A DNA stretch of 64,000 bases from positions 425,127-489,126 of the forward strand of contig CACMJS010000001.1 in assembly GCA_902614085.1 (NCBI GenBank), in the 5' to 3' direction. Positions 17,201 through 29,014 of this stretch are shown one piece after another. Every line of letters starts with the position of its first letter. Position 1 is the first letter of the stretch. Below the pieces are notes generated by a model. The model saw only the letters and a program-made list of their open reading frames with translations, was not told the origin of the DNA and ran no database searches. The position numbers and the translations under genes are program-made. Source of the DNA: an uncultured Alphaproteobacteria bacterium. Lineage in GTDB: Bacteria; Pseudomonadota; Alphaproteobacteria; HIMB59; GCA-002718135.

Positions 17201-18938
17201 TTTCCAACTGTTCTCTTAGTTGTAATTTTTTATAGATAGCTGATTTTGAAATTAACTCTTCATGTGATCCATGACTTTCTATTTTGCCTTTATCTAAAAC
17301 GTAGATTATGTCTGCATCTTCTATTGTGCTTAATCTATGTGCAATTATTAATTTGGTCTTATTTTTCATAAGATTATTTATTGTTTCATGAATTTTATTT
17401 TCAGTTATGTTATCAAGAGACGATGTAGCCTCATCCATAATTAAAAGTGGAGCATCTTTTATTAGAGCTCGGGCAATAGCAATTCTTTGTCGTTGTCCAC
17501 CAGATAATTTTATACCGTTTTCTCCAATAATGGTTTGTAGTTTTTGATCTAATTCTTCTGAAAAATTTTTTACTCCAGCATTTTGAGCAACTAAGCTAAT
17601 CTCTTTATCACTTGCTTCAAGATTTCCATATTTAATATTATTAAATATACTCTCATTAAACAAAATTGTTTCTTGTGTTACTATTGAAACACTATTTCTT
17701 ACATCTGTCAGATCTAGTTTTTTTATATCTTTAGAATTAATTAAAATAGAGCCTGAATAATTATCATATAATCGCAAAATTATATTTGCTATGGTCGATT
17801 TACCAGAACCAGATAAGCCAACTAATGCAACTTTTTTTCCTTTTGGTATTCTTAAATTTATTTTATCGAGCACAGTATTATCGTTATACGCAAATGAAAC
17901 ATCTTTAAAAACAATGTCTCCATCTAGATCTATGGTTTTTTTTGTAGAAATATTTTCCATATTTGTTTCGCTTGTATCTAAAAGTTTAAATATTCTCTCA
18001 GCTCCTGCTAGGCCTTCCTGGACGCTAATGTTTAAATTGCCAAGTGCCTTTACAGGTTGATAAGCCAGAAGAAGACTTACTAAAAAACTCATAAATTGAC
18101 CTGTTGTCATACTTTCGTTTAAGACAAAAACACCCCCAGCATAAATTGATAGTGCTACAGCTAAACTTCCAATAAATTCCATTAAAGGGCTTAAGCGATT
18201 GCTAATAAAAGCAGATTTTGTAAAATATTTTTGAATGAAATTAATTGTTTCAAAAGCTCTTTGTTTTTCATAGTTTTCTCTTGAGTATGCTTTTACTTGT
18301 CTAATACCTTTAATACTCTCAGCTAATACATTAGAAAAAACTGCAATTTCGTTTTGGATAGTGTAAGTAATTTTTCTTATACTCTTTCCAATTTTTCTTA
18401 TGGGCCAGATTGCTAAAGGGAATGCAAAAAAAGCAAAAAGAGTTAGGGTCCAACTTTGGTAAAACATGTTACCTAGTAAAAAAATAATAACTAAAACATC
18501 CTTTATAATTCCTGTTACAGATTTCACAATTGCAAGTCTTAAGTAGTAAGTATCATTGATGAGTCTTGAAATTAAATTACCTGACTTAGAATCATTATAA
18601 AATTTCATATTCAAATACATGAGTTTTTCAAACATCTGAGTTTGAAGTTTTGCTATAATAGAATGTGCAACCTTACTCATTTGATAAGAATGAGTATATG
18701 TTGCCAATCCTTTACAGAGTGTCACTATAATAATTGCAATTGGAATTAAAAATAACATTTCTTTATTCCCTTTGATTAAGACTTCATCAAGTGCAGGTCT
18801 TACTAACCAAGCATGCAAACCTGTTGCTCCTGCTGAGATAACCATCATAAATAAAGCTAATATTATTTTGAGTTTATGACCCATTAAATAATGAAAAACT
18901 ATTCTTGAAGTAACTGACTGTTTTTTATCTGAAGACAT
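17190..18938 (-). CDS. msbA: MsbA-like lipid A-core flippase ABC transporter
   Basis: A 582-residue half transporter: six membrane helices in the N-terminal ABC_membrane domain (about 20-310), then an ATPase with Walker A GLSGSGKST, signature LSGGQRQRIAIARAL, Walker B LLIMDEATSSLD and switch histidine AHRLS. The operon with DUF374, waaA, lpxK and an LpxL-like gene makes lipid A export the best role, although half-transporter exporters share this architecture. It abuts ubiA, sharing one base at 18938. Confidence 0.87.
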   Translation of the reverse strand: MSSDKKQSVTSRIVFHYLMGHKLKIILALFMMVISAGATGLHAWLVRPALDEVLIKGNKEMLFLIPIAIIIVTLCKGLATYTHSYQMSKVAHSIIAKLQTQMFEKLMYLNMKFYNDSKSGNLISRLINDTYYLRLAIVKSVTGIIKDVLVIIFLLGNMFYQSWTLTLFAFFAFPLAIWPIRKIGKSIRKITYTIQNEIAVFSNVLAESIKGIRQVKAYSRENYEKQRAFETINFIQKYFTKSAFISNRLSPLMEFIGSLAVALSIYAGGVFVLNESMTTGQFMSFLVSLLLAYQPVKALGNLNISVQEGLAGAERIFKLLDTSETNMENISTKKTIDLDGDIVFKDVSFAYNDNTVLDKINLRIPKGKKVALVGLSGSGKSTIANIILRLYDNYSGSILINSKDIKKLDLTDVRNSVSIVTQETILFNESIFNNIKYGNLEASDKEISLVAQNAGVKNFSEELDQKLQTIIGENGIKLSGGQRQRIAIARALIKDAPLLIMDEATSSLDNITENKIHETINNLMKNKTKLIIAHRLSTIEDADIIYVLDKGKIESHGSHEELISKSAIYKKLQLREQLENEF

Positions 18939-19801
18939 TAAAAAGTTTGTAAAAGTAAAAATAACATAATTGCAAAAATATTATTTTGTCTGAAATAATA
19001 ATTTGAACTTAACGGTGATGTTATATCCCATTTCTGAATTGCTATATACGTACAAATTGCGATAGTGGCTATAATAATTGAACTAAGTAAAAAATTTGAG
19101 GAATTCCATACAAAATAAGACAGTATAATTAAGATAATAAGATAGCATGTTTGAACAAATCTTTTACCATTTTTATCAAAATAAACTGCAGTAGATTTTA
19201 TTTTATTTAAAACATCATCTGACCTATCCTGGTAGGCATAAATCGTATCATATGCCAATGTCCAAAAAATACATACAAAATACAATAAAAGAAAATCAAA
19301 AGTAATTTTTGTATTAAATTGCATTGAAACTATTAGCACACCCCAACTAAAAATAATTCCAAGGAATAGCTGTGGGAAGTAAGTTATTCTTTTCATAAAA
19401 GGATATAAAATCACAAATGGCACACTTAACAAACCCAATACAATTGATTTAAAATTAAACTCGAGAAGAATGAAAAAACTAATTACCAATAATACAGTTA
19501 ATAATAATATGGATTCAGTAATAGAAATTTTCTTTGATGCTAAAGGTCTAAATTTGGTACGTGAAACTTTTTGATCAAAATCAATATCGATGATGTCATT
19601 AATTATACAACCTGCGCTTCTCATTAAAAAAGAACCAATTAAAAAAAGTAAATACCAAAATAATAGTTTAGAAGTTTCTATTTTTAGTAACGCTAAACCA
19701 AACCAGCAAGGCCACATTAATAGAAGGAAGCCAATAGGTTTGTTCAGTCTGATTAACTCACAGTAATCAAATATTTTTTTTATAACTAAGTTATCCCACA
19801 T
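18938..19801 (-). CDS. ubiA: 4-hydroxybenzoate polyprenyltransferase
   Basis: Inner-membrane prenyltransferase of ubiquinone synthesis; 287 aa with 8-9 hydrophobic segments. The two aspartate-rich motifs are present: NDIIDIDFDQKVSRTKFRPLAS and YDTIYAYQDRSDD. The latter and the KP-x-GxxLL N-terminal motif (RLNKPIGFLLLMWPCWFGL, early in the protein) favour UbiA over heme or chlorophyll prenyltransferases. First gene of the minus-strand group; a 35-base space with two TATAAT hexamers (19809 and 19817, plus strand) separates it from rsmE. Confidence 0.92.
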   Translation of the reverse strand: MWDNLVIKKIFDYCELIRLNKPIGFLLLMWPCWFGLALLKIETSKLLFWYLLFLIGSFLMRSAGCIINDIIDIDFDQKVSRTKFRPLASKKISITESILLLTVLLVISFFILLEFNFKSIVLGLLSVPFVILYPFMKRITYFPQLFLGIIFSWGVLIVSMQFNTKITFDFLLLYFVCIFWTLAYDTIYAYQDRSDDVLNKIKSTAVYFDKNGKRFVQTCYLIILIILSYFVWNSSNFLLSSIIIATIAICTYIAIQKWDITSPLSSNYYFRQNNIFAIMLFLLLQTF

Positions 19802-19836
19802 ATGTGAATATAATGTTATAATTCTAAACTATTGTA

Positions 19837-20568
19837 ATGAAAATGTCTAAAACACGATTATTTGTATCAAAAAAATTATCAGCCAATATTTTAATTTATA
19901 TAAAAAATAAGCAGCATCACTTTTTAAAAAATGTTCTTAGAATCAAAAAAGAAGATAGTATTAATTTATTCGATGGTTTGACAGGTGAATGGTTATCTAA
20001 AGTAATTTCTATTAATAGAGATAACATTGTTTTACAAATACAAAACAAATTGAGAGAGATTCCTCAGGAAACTGATTTATGGCTAATATTTGCTCCAATC
20101 AAATCTTATAGAATGAATATTACCATTCAAAAAGCTACCGAGCTTGGCATCTCAAGATTTATTCCAATTTTGACAGAATATACAAATCAATCAAAAATAA
20201 ATTTTAAAAATTTTGAATTAAATATGATTGAAGCCTCAGAACAATCTGAGAGATTGTCCATTCCAACTTTAGATAAAACAATTAAACTAGATGATTTAGT
20301 TAACAATTTTCCATCTGATAGAGGGTTAGTTTTTTGCGATGAAGGAAATGAAAATTTACCTACTATTTATAATGCATTAACTAATGAAACAAAAAAATAC
20401 AAAAAATGGGCTGTCATTATTGGACCTGAAGGTGGTTTTTCTGAAAAGGAACGAGGAACCATCTCTTCTTTGTCTTCATGTATATCTGTATCTTTGGGAA
20501 AAAGAATTTTACGCTCAGACACTGCAACAACAGCTGCAATTTTTTCTATTCAATCGGTCATTGAATAA
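19837..20568 (+). CDS. rsmE: 16S rRNA m3U1498 methyltransferase RsmE
   Basis: SPOUT-class methyltransferase of 243 aa. The N-terminal PUA-like region (HHFLKNVLRIKKEDSINLFDG) is followed by the trefoil-knot SAM site: QKATELGISRFIPI, EASEQSERLSIP, VIIGPEGGFSEKE and LGKRILRSDTATTAAI. All RsmE motifs are intact. A second in-frame ATG lies two codons in (19843) and could be the start. It is divergent from ubiA, and the -10-like TATAAT boxes just upstream suit it. Confidence 0.94.
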   Translation: MKMSKTRLFVSKKLSANILIYIKNKQHHFLKNVLRIKKEDSINLFDGLTGEWLSKVISINRDNIVLQIQNKLREIPQETDLWLIFAPIKSYRMNITIQKATELGISRFIPILTEYTNQSKINFKNFELNMIEASEQSERLSIPTLDKTIKLDDLVNNFPSDRGLVFCDEGNENLPTIYNALTNETKKYKKWAVIIGPEGGFSEKERGTISSLSSCISVSLGKRILRSDTATTAAIFSIQSVIE

Positions 20569-20666
20569 ATCATAATGAGCGACAACCTGTCCTAGAATTT
20601 TGCCTCTAAATCACTGGTTAATTTACTGAATAATTTATTTATTAGTGTATACAATATTTAAATAAG

Positions 20667-23076
<2,410 letters not shown>

Positions 23077-23081
23077 TTAAC

Positions 23082-24002
23082 GTGGATGCTAAATCCTTAG
23101 AAGCTGGTTATAGCAATAATTTTCTTTTAAGAAAATTCAAAGGTTATTACGAACTAATGAAACCAAGAGTTATGTCCTTGGTTATCTTTACAGCGTTTGT
23201 TGGAATGTTTTTGGCGCCAGGGCAAATCGCATTCCTAAATAGTTTTATGGTAATAGTTGCTATTGCATTAGGAGCTGGGTCTTCAGCTGCAATCAATATG
23301 TGGTTTGATGAAGATATTGATAAAACTATGGAAAGAACAAAATTAAGACCAATTCCACTTGGAGTGGTTTCAAAAAATGAAGCCTTAGTTGCAGGAATAC
23401 TAACAGGAACTATTTCTTTAATATTGATGCAATGGTTCTCAAATTCATTAGCAACAAGTTTGCTTCTTTTTACAATTCTTTTTTATGTATTTATTTATAC
23501 ATTTTGGCTTAAACGAACAACTTCATTAAATATAGTTATTGGAGGAGCAGCAGGAGCAATACCTCCAATTATTGGATGGACAGCAGTTATTCCAGAATTA
23601 AGTTTTTTACCAATTAGTTTATTTGTAATTATATTTTTTTGGACGCCACCTCATTTTTGGGCATTATCAGTATATAGATATAATGATTATAAAAATGCTA
23701 ATGTGCCCATGTTACCAAATGTAAGTAGCATTGAAGATACAAAAAAACAGATTGTTTATTATTCTGTAATATTAATTTTATCGAGCTATCTTCCATATTT
23801 AGATAACAATGTTGGAATAATATACTTAACTATAGTTACAATTTTAAACTTATTATTATTTAATAGCTCTTTAAAGTTAAAAAAATCTAAGGAAAGAAAA
23901 TCAATACCAAATTCTGAAGGATTAAAATTTTTTGCCATTTCAATTCTTTACTTATTTAGTTTATTTTCAGCATTGTTGATTGATCATGTGGTGTTAAGAT
24001 GA
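23082..24002 (+). CDS. ctaB: Protoheme IX farnesyltransferase (heme O synthase)
   Basis: Membrane prenyltransferase making heme O for the oxidase; 306 aa with 7-9 hydrophobic segments. Two aspartate-rich motifs typical of CtaB/Cox10 are present: NMWFDEDIDKTMERTKLRPIP and, after the IGGAAGAIPPIIGW loop, WTPPHFWALSVYRYNDYKNANVPMLP. The start is GTG at 23082; the ATG at 23086 is out of frame. The stop codon overlaps the ATG of the next small gene (ATGA). Confidence 0.95.
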   Translation: MDAKSLEAGYSNNFLLRKFKGYYELMKPRVMSLVIFTAFVGMFLAPGQIAFLNSFMVIVAIALGAGSSAAINMWFDEDIDKTMERTKLRPIPLGVVSKNEALVAGILTGTISLILMQWFSNSLATSLLLFTILFYVFIYTFWLKRTTSLNIVIGGAAGAIPPIIGWTAVIPELSFLPISLFVIIFFWTPPHFWALSVYRYNDYKNANVPMLPNVSSIEDTKKQIVYYSVILILSSYLPYLDNNVGIIYLTIVTILNLLLFNSSLKLKKSKERKSIPNSEGLKFFAISILYLFSLFSALLIDHVVLR

Positions 24003-24106
24003 AAAACAGAAGAAGAAAAAATATTATAACTTTAATAATCTTGCTTTGTATTGTTGCATTCTTTTATTTATGGACTTTATTTAAGGCTAATATTTTTGGA
24101 GTATAA
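23999..24106 (+). CDS. Small single-span membrane protein of the cox operon (CoxF-like position)
   Basis: A 35-residue frame that fits exactly between ctaB and ctaG: its ATG overlaps the ctaB stop (ATGA) and its TAA shares a base with the ctaG start (TAATG). The product has a basic N terminus (MKNRRRKN) followed by one hydrophobic helix (ITLIILLCIVAFFYLW), predicted N-in. Alphaproteobacterial cox operons commonly carry a short one-helix gene in this slot, often called coxF, thought to assist oxidase assembly. The tight double overlap argues strongly that it is translated; the family name rests on position, not on a recognised motif. Confidence 0.75.
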   Translation: MKNRRRKNIITLIILLCIVAFFYLWTLFKANIFGV

Positions 24107-24621
24107 TGACAAATACTAGAACAGCTATAGGATTATCATTTATTGTTTTAACAATGATTACATTAGTAGCTTTTTCGGTACCCTTATATGATTTATTTTG
24201 TCGTGTTACTGGTTATGGCGGTAAGACAAGTACATCTGAGTTTCTTTCATCATCAATTTTGGAAAGAGATATTAACCTTAACTTTAACGCTGATGTTAAT
24301 GACAGTATAAATTGGACCTTTACTGCTCCAGAAAATATCAGATTTAAAGTTGGTGAAAATAAACTTGTTAATTATACAGCTACTAATCTATCTGATATTG
24401 AAACTATCGGTACTGCGACATTTAATGTTTTACCAGAAAAGGTTGGTCCTTATTTTATTAAGACTCAGTGTTTCTGTTTTGAAAAGCAGGCTTTGAAACC
24501 TGGAGAAACAGTTGAAATGCCTGTTGTGTTTTACATTGATCCCTCAATTAATGAGGATCCAACAATGAAAGATGTTGAAGAGATAACATTGTCATATACC
24601 TTTTTTAAATATATAGATTAA
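24106..24621 (+). CDS. ctaG: Cytochrome c oxidase assembly protein CtaG/Cox11
   Basis: Periplasm-facing copper chaperone that helps build CuB; 171 aa. One N-terminal membrane helix (about 9-28) is followed by VPLYDLFCRVTGYGG (Cys32) and the immunoglobulin-like Cox11 domain. The copper-binding CFC motif is C122-F-C124 (KTQCFCFEKQ), then LKPGETVEMPVVFYIDP. All family hallmarks are intact. It overlaps the small gene upstream by one base and ends 3 bases before ctaE. Confidence 0.95.
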   Translation: MTNTRTAIGLSFIVLTMITLVAFSVPLYDLFCRVTGYGGKTSTSEFLSSSILERDINLNFNADVNDSINWTFTAPENIRFKVGENKLVNYTATNLSDIETIGTATFNVLPEKVGPYFIKTQCFCFEKQALKPGETVEMPVVFYIDPSINEDPTMKDVEEITLSYTFFKYID

Positions 24622-24624
24622 TAA

Positions 24625-25473
24625 ATGGCTAATAAATCCACAACCACAGGGCAAAAACATCCATATCATTTGGTTGATCCAAGCCCTCTTCCTTTCCTTT
24701 CATCAATAGCTGGACTTGCAATGGCAGCTGGTCTTGTATTTTATATGCACTACGGAACTTCTTGGCTTTTAATTCTTGGAACTATTGGTTTGTTAACTAT
24801 TATGTTCCTATGGTGGAGAGATGTAATTAAAGAATCAACTTTCCAAAAAGTTCACACACCTGTTGTGGAACTCGGATTAAGATATGGAATGGCGCTTTTT
24901 ATTGCATCAGAAGTAATGTTCTTTGTTGCTTTTTTTTGGGCTTTCTTTGATGCAAGTTTAACACCTAAACTACCTATAGAAGAATTCTCAGAAACCTTTG
25001 ACAGTAATGGTGCTGTAGGTATTTGGCCGCCAGAGGGTATTAAAACATTTGATCCTCTTGATGTTCCTTTTTTAAATACATTAATTTTATTAATGTCGGG
25101 TACTACTTGTACATGGGCTCACCACGCTGTTAGAGAAGGCCATAGAGATCAAGCTATTCAAGCATTATGGTGTACTGTTGGTCTTGGAATTTTCTTCTCA
25201 ATTATGCAGGGTGTAGAATATTACGAGGCAGCTCATCATTATTTCAGTTTTACAGATGGGATATATCCATCAGTATTTTACATGGCGACCGGTTTTCATG
25301 GATTTCACGTAATGGTTGGAACAGCATTCTTAGCTGTTTGTTTGTATCGTGTTTATAAAAATCATTTTACTCCAGATAGGCATTTTGGATTAGAGGCAGC
25401 GGCATGGTACTGGCACTTTGTTGACGTAGTTTGGCTTTTCTTGTTTGTCTGCGTTTATGTTTGGGGTGCATAA
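24625..25473 (+). CDS. ctaE: Cytochrome c oxidase subunit III
   Basis: Seven-helix structural subunit of the aa3 oxidase; 282 aa. It has HPYHLVDPSPLPF at the N terminus, GMALFIASEVMFFVAFFWAFF (helix with the lipid/proton-pathway glutamate), the WPP loop, TCTWAHHA and the C-terminal FHGFHVMVGT and AAAWYWHFVDVVWLFLF motifs. Complete. It closes the structural genes of the operon and is followed by a SURF1-type gene whose start is unclear. Confidence 0.97.
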   Translation: MANKSTTTGQKHPYHLVDPSPLPFLSSIAGLAMAAGLVFYMHYGTSWLLILGTIGLLTIMFLWWRDVIKESTFQKVHTPVVELGLRYGMALFIASEVMFFVAFFWAFFDASLTPKLPIEEFSETFDSNGAVGIWPPEGIKTFDPLDVPFLNTLILLMSGTTCTWAHHAVREGHRDQAIQALWCTVGLGIFFSIMQGVEYYEAAHHYFSFTDGIYPSVFYMATGFHGFHVMVGTAFLAVCLYRVYKNHFTPDRHFGLEAAAWYWHFVDVVWLFLFVCVYVWGA

Positions 25474-25494
25474 ATTAAAGACTTTCCTTTAAAA

Positions 25495-26163
25495 TTTTTT
25501 TTATTCAGTTTATTTTGTGTTGCACTGACAATATTTTTAGGAATTTGGCAATTGCAAAGATTGGAATGGAAAGAAAAAATTATAGCCGAATTTAATGAAC
25601 TAAAGGACCAAAAACCACTTTCACTTTCAATGGGAAAAATGAAGTATCCAAACATTGATGAGTTTACTAAAGTTATCACTTTTGGAACTATTGACAGAAG
25701 TAAAAAAATTTTTTTCCCTGCAAAAACATTGAATGGTATTTCTGGTGTTAGAATAGCAAGTTTATTATCAGATAATCATGGTAATAATTATTTAATTGAT
25801 GAAGGTTGGTTTGAACAAAGTAGATATAATTATTTTAAAAACAATAATGAAATAATAAATGATGAGATTCTTGGGTATATCCGATACCCAACTCAAAAAC
25901 AGATGTTTACTCCTGAGAATTCTATCTCTTCAAATGAATGGTATTATTATGATCTGAAGCAAATTCAAACTTACTTAGATGTTAAGATTAATCAGAAATT
26001 TTTCATTAAAAATATGAGCAATTATGCAGAGAATTTCTTAATACCCTCATCTCAAAATCATAATTTTTCAAATAATCATTTGCAGTATGCAATTACATGG
26101 TTTTTGATGAGCTTTTCTTTTTTGATTATTTTTATAATTTATTTATTTAGGATGAAAAAATGA
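25495..26163 (+). CDS. SURF1-family oxidase assembly protein, start codon unresolved
   Basis: Heme a3 insertion/assembly factor of the inner membrane. The N-terminal helix ends in the SURF1 signature GIWQLQRLEWKE and the C-terminal helix (WFLMSFSFLIIFIIYLF) is present. The open frame runs from the TAA at 25477-25479 to 26163, but the part coding the first membrane helix has no ATG, GTG or TTG. The first standard start is TTG at 25552, inside the QLQRLEW motif, which would delete the helix. I place the start at ATT 25495 provisionally. A missed base in the run of T at 25496-25502 is the alternative. Otherwise the frame is intact, so it is not an obvious pseudogene. Confidence 0.7.
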   Translation, partial: FFLFSLFCVALTIFLGIWQLQRLEWKEKIIAEFNELKDQKPLSLSMGKMKYPNIDEFTKVITFGTIDRSKKIFFPAKTLNGISGVRIASLLSDNHGNNYLIDEGWFEQSRYNYFKNNNEIINDEILGYIRYPTQKQMFTPENSISSNEWYYYDLKQIQTYLDVKINQKFFIKNMSNYAENFLIPSSQNHNFSNNHLQYAITWFLMSFSFLIIFIIYLFRMKK

Positions 26164-27638
26164 AAACATATTTAAAACTTAAAGAAATCTTTAATGAAGC
26201 TTCACTGACATCAGATATTGCAGGTATTTTACACTGGGATATGGCAACAATGATGCCGAGCAGCTCAAGAGATCAAAGATCAGAGCAATTAGCCTATTTG
26301 TCAAAACTTAGTCATAGTAAAATTTCATCTTCTGAAGTTGGTGATTTAATTGAAGAGTCAAAGAAACTTAGTCTAAATAATAGTGATCTGAAAAACTTAA
26401 ATGAAATGGATAGAGAATATAAATTAGCTTCTGCTATACCAACGGAGCTTGTAGAAAAAATTTCAAAATCTTCAGCTAATTGTGAGGGCGTTTGGCAAGA
26501 GGCCAGGGAAAAGTCAGATTTTAATTTAGTAAAAAAAGATTTAGAAGAACTTATAAATTTAACGAAAGAAGAAGCTAATATTTTAGGAGAAACTTTTAAA
26601 GTTTCTCCGTATGAAGCTCTAATAAATAAATTTGAACCTTCTTCAGAAGAAAATAAAATATCTGAAGTATTCGATGATTTACAAAAATTTCTATCACCAC
26701 TTATTGACAAAATTATAGATAAGCAAAGAAATGAAGAAACACTTCAATTTGAAACAAGTATAGATGAAGAAAAGCAGAAAAATATTTCTGAATATATAAT
26801 GAAACAAATAGGTTTTGATTTTACAAGGGGAAGACTTGATAAAAGTGCCCACCCTTTTTGTGGAGGATCTACAAATGATGTTAGAATTACAACTAGATAT
26901 AATAATGACAATCCATTTTCATCTTTAGATGGTGTTATGCATGAAACTGGACATGCATTATATGAGCTAAACCTACCAAAAGATTGGATGCATCAGCCAG
27001 CAGGTAAATCTAGAGGAATGGCTATGCATGAAAGTCAATCACTATTAATTGAAATGCAAATCACAAGATCTTTAGCTTTTAAAAAATTTTTATCTAATAC
27101 TTTAAATAGACAATTTAATGTTAAAGACAAAGCTACAGATCCTGATAATCTTTACAAATTAGGTACTCGAGTAAATAAATCTTTTATAAGAGTTGAGTCG
27201 GATGAAGTTACATACCCACTACATATTATTTTAAGATTTAATTTAGAAAGAAAAATTTTTAACAATGAAATAAATATTGCAGACATTCCCGATGCTTGGA
27301 ATGATGAATTTAATAGATTATTTAATTTATCGATAAATAAAGACACTGATGGGTGTTTACAAGATATTCATTGGTTTGCTGGATTATTTGGATACTTTCC
27401 AACATATTCATTAGGGGCACTCACTGCTGCTCAATTTGCGTCTCAATTGAGAACTGATCAAAAGGAATTAGATAAGGAAATAGAAAATGGTGAATTTTCA
27501 AATTTAGTAAATTGGCTTAAAAAAAATATCCATGAAAAAGCTAGTTTTTTTTCAACTGATGAGGTTTTAGAACAGGTTACAAAGTCGCCTTTAAATGCTA
27601 AATATTTCAAAGAATATATTACTAATCGCTATCTTTAA
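26160..27638 (+). CDS. M32 family metallocarboxypeptidase (carboxypeptidase Taq)
   Basis: Zinc carboxypeptidase of 492 aa that trims C-terminal residues from peptides in the cytoplasm. The metal-binding HExxH motif is HETGH at 261-265, preceded by the family-specific DVRITTRY (240-247) and HPFCGG (231-236). GMAMHESQSLL supplies the third ligand region and the GxxxxYxxGA-type FGYFPTYSLGAL closes the fold. It starts within the end of the SURF1 gene (4-base overlap) and shares one base with thrC, so it rides in the same transcript. Confidence 0.92.
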   Translation: MKTYLKLKEIFNEASLTSDIAGILHWDMATMMPSSSRDQRSEQLAYLSKLSHSKISSSEVGDLIEESKKLSLNNSDLKNLNEMDREYKLASAIPTELVEKISKSSANCEGVWQEAREKSDFNLVKKDLEELINLTKEEANILGETFKVSPYEALINKFEPSSEENKISEVFDDLQKFLSPLIDKIIDKQRNEETLQFETSIDEEKQKNISEYIMKQIGFDFTRGRLDKSAHPFCGGSTNDVRITTRYNNDNPFSSLDGVMHETGHALYELNLPKDWMHQPAGKSRGMAMHESQSLLIEMQITRSLAFKKFLSNTLNRQFNVKDKATDPDNLYKLGTRVNKSFIRVESDEVTYPLHIILRFNLERKIFNNEINIADIPDAWNDEFNRLFNLSINKDTDGCLQDIHWFAGLFGYFPTYSLGALTAAQFASQLRTDQKELDKEIENGEFSNLVNWLKKNIHEKASFFSTDEVLEQVTKSPLNAKYFKEYITNRYL

Positions 27639-29014
27639 TGAAATATTTAAGCACAAGAGATGATTCTCTAAGCAGATCATTCAACGATATTCTTTATCAA
27701 GGATTATCCAGAGATGGAGGTCTATATCTACCTCAAAGGTGGCCCAAAATAGACCTACTAAGTTTAAAAAATAAATCATACGAAGAAGTGGCATGCGAAA
27801 TTATTTTTCCTTATGTACATGAAAATATAGAAAAATTAGAATTACAAAAAATTTTAAATGAAACTTATGCAAATTTTAACCATGAAAAAATAGCTCCTTT
27901 AGTAGAATTAGAAAATAATAAATTTTTATTAGAGTTAATTTATGGGCCTACTTATGCGTTTAAAGATTATGCTTTACAATTTCTTGGTAACCTATTTTCT
28001 ACAAGTTTAAAGATTTCTCCAAAAAAAATTACTATTTTAGGTGCAACTTCTGGTGATACTGGCTCAGCTGCAATTCATTCTTTTAAATCAAAAAAAGATA
28101 TAAATGTATTTATTCTACATCCTCATAATAAAGTATCGCCTATTCAACAAAAACAAATGACCACAGTAATTGATAAGAATATTTTTAATATTGCTATAGA
28201 TGGTAATTTTGATGATTGTCAAAAAATTGTCAAAGAATTATTTGTTGATGACGAAATACAACAGTCTACCTCTTTAACTGCTGTAAACTCTATAAATTGG
28301 GCACGATTAATTGCACAAGTTGTTTATTATTTTTGGGCTTACTTGCAAACTAATAAGCAGCAAATTAATTTCATTGTTCCTTCAGGAAATTTTGGTAATA
28401 TTTTTTCAGCCTTTGTTGCTAAACAAATGGGATTACCAATTGGTCATTTGCATATTGCAACTAATTCTAATGATATTTTGAAGTCCATAGTAGACAATGG
28501 AGAAATGAAAAAAAAATCTGTATCTCAAACATATAGCCCTAGTATGGATATACAAGTTTCAAGTAACTTTGAGAGGCAAATTTTTGAAAGCCTCAATAGA
28601 GATAGCAAAAGAGTAAATGAAGTATTTGAAAACTTTTCATCAAAAGGTTTTTATCAATTTGATGACTCTGTATTAGCTAAGTTTCAGCAAATATATAAGG
28701 CTTCTTCAATTGATGATAATCAGACTCTGGAGACAATTAAATATGTATATGAAAAATATAATTATATTGCTGATCCACATACTGCAACAGGACTAAAAGT
28801 ATTATTAGATAAAAAAGATGATGAAGCTTGGGTATCTTTGGTTTGTGCACATCCTGCAAAATTTGACAATGCCGTGAATAAAGCAATTAATAAAGAAATT
28901 GATATACCGAAAGAATTGAGCAATCTCTTTGATAAAGAGGAAAAGATGACTATATTACCCAATAGTACTATAGATATAAAAAACTTTATCTTAGAAAAAA
29001 TAAACAATGCATAA
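27638..29014 (+). CDS. thrC: Threonine synthase
   Basis: PLP enzyme converting O-phosphohomoserine to threonine; 458 aa. The cofactor lysine is K109 in GPTYAFKDYALQF; GATSGDTGSAAI is the phosphate-binding loop and VPSGNFGNIFSAFVAK is the second PLP contact. The N terminus (STRDDSLSRSFNDILYQGLSRDGGLYLP) is the standard long threonine synthase type. thrC followed by an M16 peptidase after the cox operon is a familiar alphaproteobacterial arrangement. It overlaps the M16 gene by 8 bases. Confidence 0.95.
   Translation: MKYLSTRDDSLSRSFNDILYQGLSRDGGLYLPQRWPKIDLLSLKNKSYEEVACEIIFPYVHENIEKLELQKILNETYANFNHEKIAPLVELENNKFLLELIYGPTYAFKDYALQFLGNLFSTSLKISPKKITILGATSGDTGSAAIHSFKSKKDINVFILHPHNKVSPIQQKQMTTVIDKNIFNIAIDGNFDDCQKIVKELFVDDEIQQSTSLTAVNSINWARLIAQVVYYFWAYLQTNKQQINFIVPSGNFGNIFSAFVAKQMGLPIGHLHIATNSNDILKSIVDNGEMKKKSVSQTYSPSMDIQVSSNFERQIFESLNRDSKRVNEVFENFSSKGFYQFDDSVLAKFQQIYKASSIDDNQTLETIKYVYEKYNYIADPHTATGLKVLLDKKDDEAWVSLVCAHPAKFDNAVNKAINKEIDIPKELSNLFDKEEKMTILPNSTIDIKNFILEKINNA

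Noticed and set aside
20569..20666. tRNA or small RNA gene between rsmE and coxB
   Set aside because: No cloverleaf or conserved tRNA bases; only a possible weak -10 (TATACA near 20648) very close to the coxB start.
25480..26163. SURF1 gene as a pseudogene
   Set aside because: Apart from the missing standard start, the frame is intact with both membrane helices and the QLQRLEW motif, so an unusual start or a base error is more likely than decay.
26312..26710. 132-residue antisense frame in the M32 carboxypeptidase gene
   Set aside because: Low-complexity Ser/Phe-rich mirror of a well-supported gene on the other strand.
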